NCBI GenBank assembly: GCA_017656295.1
Contig: JACDOC010000002.1
Coordinates: 1 to 64,000, forward strand
Source of the DNA: Bacillus sp. (in: firmicutes)
GTDB taxonomy: Bacteria > Bacillota > Bacilli > Bacillales > JACDOC01
Reading direction: 5' to 3'
Length of the DNA: 64,000 bases
Positions 55,246-64,000 of this stretch are shown here, one piece after another. How positions within the stretch are numbered: the stretch's first letter is position 1; each line of letters begins with the position of its first letter. The notes under the pieces were generated by a model. That model saw nothing but the letters and a program-made list of their open reading frames with translations, did not search any database and had not been told where the DNA came from. The position numbers and the translations under genes were made by a program.

Positions 55246-55633
55246 ATTGTAACGGAGGAAGGTATTTATTCATTCGTAATATACCGATTAAATGCTGATA
55301 ATATAATTCCTTTTCAGCAAACATCGTGGAAGGTTTAACGTTCAATTCGATAATTTCTTTGTTTAGTTCTCTGGCAAGCTCCTTAAACAAATCAAACCGT
55401 TTATTTGGCTTTGTATATGGATAAGGAATTCCTTCCCTACAGATATAAAGTGGTTGAAAATCACCTGGTGATGTTGGATGTAATACAACGACGAGGGAAG
55501 TGACTTCATTTCCATTCACAACCGTATGAAATGCCATTAAATGAGCAAGGCGGTGTTGATTCCGACGAGCAATTTCTAGTAGCTCATATATGTCCGAATA
55601 CCCTTCTCCAAGTTCAATAAACCGTTGAATCAA
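55244..55633 (-). CDS. Unknown conserved-looking 129-residue protein
   Basis: TTG start at 55633, 9 bases after AAGGAGG. Soluble: begins MIQRFIELGEGYSDIYELLE, has LMAFHTVVNGNEVTSLVVVLHPTSPGDFQPLYICREG and KRFDLFKELARELNKEIIELNVKPS. I do not recognise a family with confidence. It ends in the ylbG terminator. Confidence 0.7.
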   Translation of the reverse strand: MIQRFIELGEGYSDIYELLEIARRNQHRLAHLMAFHTVVNGNEVTSLVVVLHPTSPGDFQPLYICREGIPYPYTKPNKRFDLFKELARELNKEIIELNVKPSTMFAEKELYYQHLIGILRMNKYLPPLQ

Positions 55634-55847
55634 CTCTTAACGCCTCCTTATAAATTCAAATTTATCCTCTCTTACTTTATCATTGCCAAGTTAAAATGAG
55701 AAGAGAATATTTCTTTGTCCATCCTTTTATTGAAATATTCCTTTTTTGAAAATCGTTTGAAAAAATTCCATTAATTCCACAAAAAATTTGTTAATATAGA
55801 AAAGTAAAAATGATTTAGTTAAGAGAAAGAAAAAGGGGAAACGCAAA

Positions 55848-57257
55848 ATGTTTAGAACATCTTTAATGTTTATATTAACGTCTCTAGCATCCATTGGTGG
55901 GTTTTTATTTTTTCAATGGCAAGATTACGTTACGGCACTAAAGCATGAAGACGAAGAACAGGTGATGGTCGATCAAACCATAGAAGTTACTTATCGAGAC
56001 GATAAGTTATACATTAAACAAACGTTGTACGATCTTCCTGAAGGAACATATACGGTCACCCTGCCAACAGGGATTTCCGAGGCATCCTGTATTAATAGTG
56101 AGGGCCAGGCTTGTGAAAGATGGAAAGAAGGGGAGGAAAGGACTTCTTTTACGTCTTCAGGCAATGTTACCATTACCTATCATCTACGGGTTCAAAGAAA
56201 TACGGAACCTTTGATAAAAAATTGGTATGCCCAATTTTCGAATTTAAAAATTTTACATACCATCGTACAACTATCAGATGAATCGAAGCAGGAAGGGACT
56301 TGGGTTGTTAGCGGAAAAAGAACGTCGTTTATTGAAAAAAAATATATAAATTTTTACCGGTTTGAAACAGCAGGGACACCATCTTCTCTTTATTGGCATG
56401 AATCTCCTATGGTAATGAATGAGTGGACTTCAACCATCACAGTGTATACACCAACTGAATTTACTATTAAGGCGGAAGAATGGAAAAAGTTTTTAGAGCA
56501 AGTAGAAGCAACCATTATTATGTCGGATATACAATCTTCAACAGATGGAAAGCTATATTTTTTTCGTAATGAACAAGATTTTGAGCAATTGCAGTATGAA
56601 CTTGCTTTTAATTATGTGAATAATCGCTTTGACTTTTTAGAAGAAGAAAAATGGCTTGCTTCTGTTGTTTCTTCTTTACTTGCCGATGAAAAGTCAAATC
56701 ATTCAAAAGCGAATCTAATCGTGCAAGAACTAAAAGATCAGTTGACAGAGAAAACATATTTCGCCTTAATTGATTCTATAATTGCACATGACGGAGAGTT
56801 ATCGGCCGAACGGTTAGACAATATGATTTACGAACTAACTGGACTTAAAACGAACTTTTTTCAAGAAAATAAGCAAGAAAACGTACCATTTAGGCACTTT
56901 TTATTGTTTGATGGAAGGAAGTTACAAGTAAATGGTCGTGTGTTAGACAAGGAAGAGGCTGTGTATTTTTCGGGAAGACGATGGTATCCATTTCTTTCTA
57001 CTATGCAAGCGCTTGGATATGAAACGAGACCAATTGTCGAACGAGAATCCTATATTGTTAAACAAGCGGGAAACGTATATCGATTATATCTAGATGAAAC
57101 CTTTTTCATATTTAACGAAGAAAGTTTTGGATTAACGCGCAATCCATTAACCGAACTCAATGAGGAAATTTTCATCGATGAGGCTTGGCTTGAAAAAATT
57201 TTCCGAGTGTATATTAGCCACTTAGATGAGACCATTTTGATTGAAAAGAATTTTTAA
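55848..57257 (+). CDS. Unknown membrane-anchored 469-residue protein
   Basis: N-terminal anchor at about 4-23 (TSLMFILTSLASIGGFLFF), so the rest is probably outside the cell. Beta-rich N-terminal half (VTYRDDKLYIKQTLYDLPEGTYTVTLP). The C-terminus has a segment like the copper-amine-oxidase-N/stalk domain (KLQVNGRVLDKEEAVYFSGRRWYPFLSTMQALGYE). Catalytic residues are not evident. AAAGGGGAAACGC precedes ATG 55848. MITE copy 4 lies 14 bases after its stop. Confidence 0.78.
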   Translation: MFRTSLMFILTSLASIGGFLFFQWQDYVTALKHEDEEQVMVDQTIEVTYRDDKLYIKQTLYDLPEGTYTVTLPTGISEASCINSEGQACERWKEGEERTSFTSSGNVTITYHLRVQRNTEPLIKNWYAQFSNLKILHTIVQLSDESKQEGTWVVSGKRTSFIEKKYINFYRFETAGTPSSLYWHESPMVMNEWTSTITVYTPTEFTIKAEEWKKFLEQVEATIIMSDIQSSTDGKLYFFRNEQDFEQLQYELAFNYVNNRFDFLEEEKWLASVVSSLLADEKSNHSKANLIVQELKDQLTEKTYFALIDSIIAHDGELSAERLDNMIYELTGLKTNFFQENKQENVPFRHFLLFDGRKLQVNGRVLDKEEAVYFSGRRWYPFLSTMQALGYETRPIVERESYIVKQAGNVYRLYLDETFFIFNEESFGLTRNPLTELNEEIFIDEAWLEKIFRVYISHLDETILIEKNF

Positions 57258-57271
57258 CATATGTTAGCAAA

Positions 57272-57470
57272 GGCTCTGTTAAAGGATGCTGTTGCTATTT
57301 AGCATTTCGCTATTTCGCTGCAGGCGGACGCTTTCCGCGGGCAAGCCGCAAGCCGCTTCCCTCGCTACGCTTAAGTATGGGGCTTGCGGCTTCTTGTTCC
57401 CGCTGGAGTCGCCGCCTTTATCTTCATGTGAACAACTTACTAAAAATCAACAATGAAAGATAACATAGCC
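57272..57470 (+). mobile_element. MITE-like repeat, copy 4
   Basis: 199 bp from GGCTCTGTTAAAGG to TAACATAGCC, the longest copy. Flanked by TAGCAAA on both sides (57265-57271, 57471-57477). The core hairpin arms GCAAGCCGCAAGCC and GGCTTGCGGC are best kept here. The right duplication merges with the poly-A that encodes the T run of the CsfG terminator. Confidence 0.88.
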
Positions 57471-57475
57471 TAGCA

Positions 57476-57507
57476 AAAAAAAATCCCTGCAACGAACCAT
57501 TGCAGGG
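57476..57507 (-). terminator. Terminator of the CsfG-like RNA
   Basis: On the minus strand CCCTGCAA pairs with TTGCAGGG around TGGTTCG, followed by ATTTTTTTT. Confidence 0.9.
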
Positions 57508-57650
57508 TCCTCCTAACTCCTTCAAAGAAGGAAAGAAGGCAAAGGGAGAGGAGAAACCGGAGGAAGAACTTATGGGGAAACGTAAGTCTTCTCCGTGGTT
57601 GGCAACAACATCAATGACCGATGTTGTTATTATCAGTATCACCAATTGAT
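57476..57650 (-). ncRNA. csfG: Probable sporulation small RNA CsfG
   Basis: The minus strand between ylbG and ylbH encodes a structured RNA. Hairpins: AACAACATC/GATGTTGTT; GGAGAAGACTTA/TAAGTTCTTCCTCC; then a pyrimidine-rich stretch (CTCCTCTCCCTTTGCC), TCCTTC/GAAGGA, and a terminator. CsfG is a forespore RNA reported at this place in endospore formers, with conserved pyrimidine-rich motifs. The 5' end is uncertain: CATAATT (57661-57655) or CATTAAA (57682-57676) could be a sigma-F/G -10. Assignment rests on place and architecture. Confidence 0.65.
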
Positions 57651-57730
57651 GATAAATTATGCAGGATGGAAGAAATTTAATGAAGTTTTGAAAAAAATCA
57701 TTGCAACACAAAAAAGGTCTACAAAAAACA

Positions 57731-57760
57731 ATGCAATTTTCTTAATTTTCTTTATATAAT
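57731..57760 (+). promoter_or_regulatory. Possible promoter of rsmD-coaD
   Basis: TATAAT (57755-57760) is preceded at 18 bases by ATGCAA (57731-57736). The leader to the rsmD start would be about 100 bases. Confidence 0.4.
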
Positions 57761-57865
57761 GGATGGTGGACTGAATATTATCTTTTTTTCCTGATATAGC
57801 ACATCTACTCGAATTATGATAGGATAAGGAAGAAATTTATTTCCTAGAAGTAAGTGGTGAATGGT

Positions 57866-58926
<1,061 letters not shown>

Positions 58927-59113
58927 TAAGAAAAAAGTGTCCATATGAAGAATAATCTGTCCATTATTATGAAAAATTTGTTCAAAAGAAAGCAGAGAGT
59001 TATTTTCTGGAACAGAACATACTTATTTCGAAAACCATAAGGAATGGTACGCAATCTTCGAATAAGATACATATCCGATGTACGATAAAAAGAGAATAGA
59101 GACGGAATAATAT

Positions 59114-59152
59114 AAAAAGGGATCGCTTTCACGCGGTCCCTTTTTATTTAGC
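59114..59152. terminator. Bidirectional terminator between coaD and ylbJ
   Basis: AAAAAGGGA pairs with TCCCTTTTT, inner CGC/GCG. It overlaps the ylbJ end. The 187 bases before it hold nothing else I can support. Confidence 0.85.
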
Positions 59153-60367
59153 GATTTTTATTATTTTTTGCCGATAAATCCAACAATAACATACAAGTAC
59201 GATAATTGTAAAAAGAGGACCAATTGATGAAATCATGTAGTAGGATTGATAGATAAGACTTGATGTGGTTGAAAGGAATACTGGAATAACGTCTGCTGGC
59301 TGTTCTTCCATAAAAAACCGTTCGTATATAGGGGACCAACACAACCAAGTGAGGATACTTGAGAAACAGCCGTGTAAAATTCGGGCCAAGAAAAAAGGAG
59401 TAAATCGAATATCGGTATCTGCCAAAATACTTGCCACTTGGGCATGAACACTAAAGCCACTAAAAGCAAGGATAAAACTTGTTAGCATTGCTTGATGCAT
59501 TAAGTCGACATTTTTCACATCACTTGTTAATTGACTTCCTAGCGTTATTTCAAATAACCCTGAAATAAACGGAATACTGAGAGTGCTCGGAAAATGTAGT
59601 CCATGAAACACCCATCCAACCAAGAATGCGAAAGTATCTGTAATGTTCAAACGATATAAAATTTGATTGACAACTGAAAAAAGAATAATGAATCCACCTA
59701 TTAGCAATAACGTGTTCACAGATGAAATAACTGAATCTCCTAAAATTTGCCCGAATGGACGGGTTTCTTTTATACGCGTAACGTGTAATTCATGAAATGC
59801 TTTTTGAATAGAAAAGGAGCGGTGGAATCTTGCTTCTGAGGAAACTTCTTTTTCTCTTCCATAAAAACGCATGACAAGTCCGACTCCAACATTACCTATA
59901 TAATGCGACAAGGCTAAAATAATGCCAAGCGACGGATTATGAAAAAAACCAACTGCTACTGCCCCGAAAATAAATAACGGATTCGAAGAATTAGTGAATG
60001 AAACAAGCCGCTCCGCTTCTATTTTTGAAATTTGGCCTTTTTGACGCAGTCGGGCGGTTAATTTCGCTCCAGAAGGAAAGCCAGAAGCCATGCCCATCGC
60101 CCACACGAAACCGCCTGCCCCAGGGACTCGAAATATGGGACGCATGAACGGTTCTAATAATACACCGATAAAATTGACAACTCCAAATCCGATTAATAAT
60201 TCTGACATAATAAAAAAGGGAAGAAGTGAAGGAAAGACGATTTCCCACCACATATGTAGTCCTCGAATCGATGCATCTACCACTTCTTTAGGAAAAAAAA
60301 TAAAGGAGCCTGTTAATAATGAGAGGGACAAAGCAATGAACAGACTCATCAGCATGGACGATTTCAT
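59144..60367 (-). CDS. ylbJ: Sporulation integral membrane protein YlbJ
   Basis: 407 residues, about ten helices; the nucleoside-recognition/Gate-type motifs (GAGGFVWAMGMASGFPSGAKLTARLRQKG, FTNSSNPLFIFGAVAVGFF) are typical. Needed for cortex formation in B. subtilis. AAAGGAGGG precedes ATG 60367; 16 upstream codons are excluded. Matches B. subtilis in length. Confidence 0.93.
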   Translation of the reverse strand: MKSSMLMSLFIALSLSLLTGSFIFFPKEVVDASIRGLHMWWEIVFPSLLPFFIMSELLIGFGVVNFIGVLLEPFMRPIFRVPGAGGFVWAMGMASGFPSGAKLTARLRQKGQISKIEAERLVSFTNSSNPLFIFGAVAVGFFHNPSLGIILALSHYIGNVGVGLVMRFYGREKEVSSEARFHRSFSIQKAFHELHVTRIKETRPFGQILGDSVISSVNTLLLIGGFIILFSVVNQILYRLNITDTFAFLVGWVFHGLHFPSTLSIPFISGLFEITLGSQLTSDVKNVDLMHQAMLTSFILAFSGFSVHAQVASILADTDIRFTPFFLARILHGCFSSILTWLCWSPIYERFFMEEQPADVIPVFLSTTSSLIYQSYYMISSIGPLFTIIVLVCYCWIYRQKIIKIAK

Positions 60368-60526
60368 GCAGACCCTCCTTTGACGAATGTAAAACATGAA
60401 GGAATTTCGTAACAATGGTAAAATTTATTATTATTACATATTACCAAGCCTTGTCCTCATATAAATCAATATACGAAACAGATAAGAAGTTTAGACCGCT
60501 AATTTCGGCAGGAAGGAGGAGCATCC

Positions 60527-61306
60527 GTGGACAGACCTCGAATCGGGTTAGCGTTAGGATCAGGTGGAGCAAGAGGTTTTGCCCATCTAGGGGTTTTAAA
60601 AGTGTTAGTGGAAGAGAATATTCCGATTGATTATATTGCAGGAAGTAGTATGGGAGCGTTAATCGGTACGTTCTATGGGGTAGGGCATTCCATTGAATCG
60701 ATGTATAAGTTGTCAACCGCCTTTAAACGAAAATATTTTCTTGATTTTACTGTCCCGAAAATGGGCTTTATTAGTGGGAAACGATTAAAGGAATTTATTC
60801 ACCTTTTTAGTCATCAAAAGCGGTTGGAAGATTTACATCCTCCTGTGGCAGTAGTCGCGACCGATTTGATGCGAGCAGAAAAAATCGTTTTTACACAAGG
60901 CTCAATTGCCGATGCGGTTCGTGCAAGTATATCTATTCCTGGTATTTTTGTTCCAGAAAAAATAAACGGAAGATTGCTCGTTGATGGAGGAGTGATTGAC
61001 CGTGTTCCCGTTTCTGTTGTTCGGGAAATGGGAGCAAACATCGTCATAGGAGTGGATGTTGCTCACGTTAAACAAAACGAAGAGATTACCAATATTTACG
61101 ATGTGATCATGCAAAGTATTGATATTATGCAAATGGAATTAGTGGAAAGTCGGGAAATTGCGTCCGATGTCATGATTCGGCCACGTGTAGAGCAATTTAG
61201 TTCACGAGCGTTCAAGAATACAGAAGAAATTATCGCCATTGGAGAAGAAGAAACTAGACGAATGATTTCGACCATTCGACAAGTGATCCAACAGTGGAAG
61301 GAGTAA
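60527..61306 (+). CDS. ylbK: Patatin-like phospholipase YlbK
   Basis: 259 residues, GTG start behind GGAAGGAGG. Patatin fold with oxyanion GSGGARG (11-17), nucleophile S41 in GSSMG, and catalytic Asp in DGGVIDR. A lipid acyl hydrolase of the RssA type; substrate unknown. Co-directional with ylbL 6 bases downstream. Confidence 0.93.
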   Translation: MDRPRIGLALGSGGARGFAHLGVLKVLVEENIPIDYIAGSSMGALIGTFYGVGHSIESMYKLSTAFKRKYFLDFTVPKMGFISGKRLKEFIHLFSHQKRLEDLHPPVAVVATDLMRAEKIVFTQGSIADAVRASISIPGIFVPEKINGRLLVDGGVIDRVPVSVVREMGANIVIGVDVAHVKQNEEITNIYDVIMQSIDIMQMELVESREIASDVMIRPRVEQFSSRAFKNTEEIIAIGEEETRRMISTIRQVIQQWKE

Positions 61307-61312
61307 CGACTT

Positions 61313-62365
61313 ATGCTCAAACAAAAATGGTCAAGATGGTTTTTCGTGATTCTAACCGTCATCCTCATCAGTGTATCATTTATTCAACTCCCTTATTACG
61401 TAACGAAACCCGGCATGGCTCATGACGTCGAACCAATGGTCGAAGTAGAAGGTGGTTTCGATGCAGAAGGGACCTTTATGCTAACAACGGTTCGATTAGG
61501 AAAAGCGAATGTATATTCCTTTTTACTTGCTAAAGTAAATAAATACCAATATTTATACCAAGAAAACGAAATCCGACGAACCGACGAAACGGAGGAAGAG
61601 TACCATCTGAAACAACTTCAAATGATGGAAAACTCGAGAGAAAGTGCAATCGAAGTGGCATACAAAAAAGCGGGAAAAGAGATTAACTATCAATATAAAG
61701 GTGTCATTGTCATTGATATATATCCAGGGATGCCAGCTGAAGGGAAATTGGAGTTAGGCGATCGAATTATAGCCATAAATCAAATGAAAGTGAAGAATAC
61801 GGAGCAGTTCATCTCGTATGTTTCCTCAAAAAAAGAAGGGGATTCGATTCGTATACAATTTATACGGGAGGGGAAACAAATGGAAGAAACATTAACGGTG
61901 GCTCCATTTCCACAGCAACCAAATAAAGTCGGCATAGGCATAGGGTTAGTAGACGATAAGAAAGTACAAACTGATCCGCAAATTGAAATAAATACGGAAG
62001 AAATTGGTGGTCCATCTGCAGGTTTAATGATGACGTTGGAAATCTATAATCAATTAACGAAAAAAGATATAACAAAAGGGTATAAGATTGCTGGAACGGG
62101 GACGATCGATTCAAAAGGGAATGTCGGTAGAATAGGTGGTATTGAGCAAAAAGTCGTTGCCGCCCATGAAGCGGGAGCAGACATCTTTTTTGCACCGAAC
62201 GACCCGATTAGTAAAGAAATCAAGCAACAAAATCACATTGTATCGAATTATGAAGCAGCTTTAAAAACAGCGAGAGACATAGGAACGAACATGAAAATTG
62301 TTCCTGTGACTAGCTTTGAAGAAGCGTTAGCTTATTTAGAAAAACTCCCACCAAAAGAAAAATAG
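61313..62365 (+). CDS. ylbL: Lon-like membrane protease YlbL
   Basis: 350 residues. N-terminal helix (FFVILTVILISVSFIQLPYYV), PDZ domain at about 125-205 (GVIVIDIYPGMPAEGKLELGDRI), and a Lon-type protease domain with S235 (GGPSAGLMM) and K280 (EQKVVAAHEAG). In B. subtilis YlbL helps degrade the division inhibitor YneA after DNA damage. GGAAGGAG precedes ATG 61313. Confidence 0.93.
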   Translation: MLKQKWSRWFFVILTVILISVSFIQLPYYVTKPGMAHDVEPMVEVEGGFDAEGTFMLTTVRLGKANVYSFLLAKVNKYQYLYQENEIRRTDETEEEYHLKQLQMMENSRESAIEVAYKKAGKEINYQYKGVIVIDIYPGMPAEGKLELGDRIIAINQMKVKNTEQFISYVSSKKEGDSIRIQFIREGKQMEETLTVAPFPQQPNKVGIGIGLVDDKKVQTDPQIEINTEEIGGPSAGLMMTLEIYNQLTKKDITKGYKIAGTGTIDSKGNVGRIGGIEQKVVAAHEAGADIFFAPNDPISKEIKQQNHIVSNYEAALKTARDIGTNMKIVPVTSFEEALAYLEKLPPKEK

Positions 62366-62380
62366 ACGTGTTTTCTGTTT

Positions 62381-62413
62381 GTAAAAAACGCTTGGAATGT
62401 TCCAAGCGTTTTT
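62381..62413. terminator. Bidirectional terminator between ylbL and ylbM
   Basis: AAAAACGCTTGGAA pairs with TTCCAAGCGTTTTT around TG. Confidence 0.92.
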
Positions 62414-62436
62414 ACTTTTAGAGAAACGATCATAAA

Positions 62437-63654
62437 TTATGATTTTTTAAAATACACTGGTGGACAAGTGAAATCCATGTTCATGAGGTCTCGTCTTTTC
62501 TCTGTTTTTTTTACTCCAATGCCATATGTTCTTGTTGCGAGAAGGTCGAAGGCGAGTAGTTCTTGTACGTTTGCTCCTACTTTCGAAATGAGCGGCAATG
62601 ATAAATCTTTTTTGATTTGAGAAAGATAGTTTCGTCCATTTTCCGACATACCTAATAGACGAATATAGGAAGGTGCTTTCATCGATTTCCACATATCCTC
62701 TTTTCTTATATTCATTAAAATATGTACGCACATTCGTTGAAGGCGGGTCCACGTATATCGTTTTGTCTTCATTTTTTCCATAAAATCATGAAAGCTTACG
62801 GAAGATGGCGCCATTTCTTTGAGACGGTATTCAATTCCTTCCTGTACTTCGTATATTTCACGTAATTGTTCGATGGATGATGTTATTAAGCGATATTGCA
62901 GAAATGGCCAATACGATTCCCAATGATGTAACTGACCTATTTCTTGATAATAATTTTGTAAGGCTGCTAACGTTGTTACAGGAACATAAGAGGCAATTTG
63001 GTTCCAGTCCTTCGTTTCGAAAAACGCTTTTCGAATACTTGTGGCGCTCGCAATCGTATCAGATGAAAAACGTTCATCATGATAATGGGCCGACTTCCGC
63101 TCGATTGTATACGGAACGATTGACGCCTGTATGTCATCCACTGCTTTTACATAATGAAACCCTAATATGTTATTTGGTTGACTTAAATCTATTCCATCCC
63201 GAATATTCAATGATTGAAAAGCACGTGATACAGCCGTTGGATAACTGACTCCTTTTTTCATTTCCTGTTTTATAATGGCATCGATTTGATTTTTATGGTT
63301 TTTAAACATCTGTACCGTATGGACAAAGTGGTCGATTGTACCAGATTCACTACCAAAGCAAAATCGGGTGCATTTCATACTTTCTAGTAAAAACACAGCC
63401 CCAAAAGCAAATGTTTCCGCTTTTTGGACAGCAAAGGTATACGGAAGCTCGATTACGATATCAATTCCTGCTGCTAATGCCATGTGAGTTCGCGTCCATT
63501 TGGAAACGATAGCTGGCTCCCCGCGCTGCAGAAAATTTCCGCTCATCACGGCAATAACAACATCAGCATTTGTTTTTCGCTTCGCTTCATTCAAATGGTA
63601 TAGATGTCCGTTATGAAAAGGATTGTATTCTACAATAACCCCTGTTGCTTGCAT
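62437..63654 (-). CDS. tmcAL: tRNA(Met) cytidine acetate ligase
   Basis: 405 residues, YlbM/TmcAL, which makes N4-acetylcytidine at the wobble position of elongator tRNA-Met from acetate and ATP. The nucleotidyltransferase motif is VIVEYNPFHNGHLYH, with MSGNFLQRGEPA and later TSIRKAF. ATG 63654 (MQATGVIVEYN) is spaced from GGGAG; 5 upstream codons are possible but less likely. Confidence 0.93.
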   Translation of the reverse strand: MQATGVIVEYNPFHNGHLYHLNEAKRKTNADVVIAVMSGNFLQRGEPAIVSKWTRTHMALAAGIDIVIELPYTFAVQKAETFAFGAVFLLESMKCTRFCFGSESGTIDHFVHTVQMFKNHKNQIDAIIKQEMKKGVSYPTAVSRAFQSLNIRDGIDLSQPNNILGFHYVKAVDDIQASIVPYTIERKSAHYHDERFSSDTIASATSIRKAFFETKDWNQIASYVPVTTLAALQNYYQEIGQLHHWESYWPFLQYRLITSSIEQLREIYEVQEGIEYRLKEMAPSSVSFHDFMEKMKTKRYTWTRLQRMCVHILMNIRKEDMWKSMKAPSYIRLLGMSENGRNYLSQIKKDLSLPLISKVGANVQELLAFDLLATRTYGIGVKKTEKRRDLMNMDFTCPPVYFKKS

Positions 63655-63814
63655 GATCCACTCTCCCATTCCTCACATCATTTGCCTTAATTTTAGTGTA
63701 ATGAAAAGAGGAGAAAATGAAAAGGTAAGAGGTATAGTTCACCATTGTTTGAGAAATATCTACAATATGTAGTACATTAAAAAAGACATAAAGTGATAGT
63801 GTAAAGAAAAAATA

Positions 63815-63843
63815 TTGACAAAAGGTATAACGGAAGCTATAAT
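63815..63843 (+). promoter_or_regulatory. Consensus sigma-A promoter of ylbN
   Basis: TTGACA (63815-63820) and TATAAT (63838-63843), both perfect, are 17 bases apart. It should be a strong promoter, as expected for the operon that includes rpmF in B. subtilis. Confidence 0.88.
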
Positions 63844-63870
63844 TACCTTTGTTGCCTTGAGGTGATTTAT

Positions 63871-64000
63871 TTGAAATGGTCAACAATACAACTACAAAAA
63901 TTTCGTAATAAGGGTTTAGCCATCGATGAAATGGTAGATGCCCATGATTTAAAGGAGATTGAACCTCAAATTCGAGACCTTTCTCCGATTCATGTGACGG
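63871..64000 (+). CDS. ylbN: YlbN (DUF177/YceD family), start only
   Basis: TTG at 63871 follows GAGGTGAT. The first 43 residues are visible (MKWSTIQLQKFRNKGLAID..., later LKEIEPQIRDLSPIHVT), matching the DUF177 N-terminus. The homologue YceD is linked to rRNA processing and is usually upstream of rpmF. The gene runs off the window. Confidence 0.85.
   Translation, partial: MKWSTIQLQKFRNKGLAIDEMVDAHDLKEIEPQIRDLSPIHVT

Noticed and set aside
57424-57711. 95-codon minus-strand frame across the CsfG-like RNA
   Set aside because: It crosses the RNA's terminator and enters MITE copy 4, and it lacks a ribosome site. The hairpins explain the region better.

Overview
This is chromosomal DNA from an endospore-forming member of the Bacillaceae. 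Gene order follows the Bacillus subtilis rnjA-to-ylbN interval almost gene for gene (rpoY-rnjA, ykrA, def, ykyA, pdhABCD, slp, SR1, speA, yktA, yktB, ykzI, suhB, ylaF, typA, ylaH, ylaI, ylaJ, phoH, ylaL, glsA, ylaN, ftsW, pycA, ctaA, ctaBCDEFG, ylbA-like to ylbN). Start sites with strong AGGAGG-type ribosome binding sites, sigma-A promoters and many U-tailed hairpins fit a low-to-moderate GC Firmicute. Spore-related genes (ylaJ, ylbD, ylbJ, a probable CsfG RNA) point to a spore former. I cannot assign a genus.

Layout. 1-750: 3' end of an IS3-family element next to rnjA. 773-5614: RNase J1, RNA polymerase epsilon, an unlisted 23-residue cationic peptide gene, YkrA, peptide deformylase, YkyA. 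6092-10999: the pyruvate dehydrogenase operon behind a long structured leader. 11160-14985: Slp followed by a block absent from the B. subtilis order (small membrane protein, betaine-type transporter, lipoprotein deacetylase, unknown protein). 15080-16912: the dual-function RNA SR1 with its peptide SR1P, and speA. 17174-21237: nitronate monooxygenase, YktA, an internally deleted IS3 relic, YktB, YkzI, SuhB, YlaF. 21355-26531: TypA to PhoH. 26684-33606: an accessory island inserted between phoH and ylaL. It encodes a sensor kinase with an extracellular amino-acid-binding-type domain, an NtrC-type sigma-54 activator, and a TAXI-type TRAP transporter whose receptor gene has a textbook -24/-12 promoter. 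33656-40555: YlaL, glutaminase, YlaN, FtsW, pyruvate carboxylase. 40598-48556: haem A/haem O synthesis and caa3 oxidase with its assembly factors. 48786-64000: the ylb region, with tRNA, rRNA and CoA biosynthesis genes and sporulation genes.

How the genes work together. Pyruvate is the metabolic hub: PDH feeds acetyl-CoA, PycA feeds oxaloacetate, and SR1 (arginine and glycolytic control) lies between them. The cta cluster builds the terminal oxidase that uses the resulting electrons. The sigma-54 island looks like a self-contained sense-and-import unit, possibly for glutamate or a related acid.

Four copies of a 180-199 bp non-autonomous element with about 10-12 bp inverted ends and 7-8 bp target duplications are scattered through the window (4593, 19476, 48605, 57272). 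They sit at gene ends and between operons. One changed the stop codon of the gene next to it.
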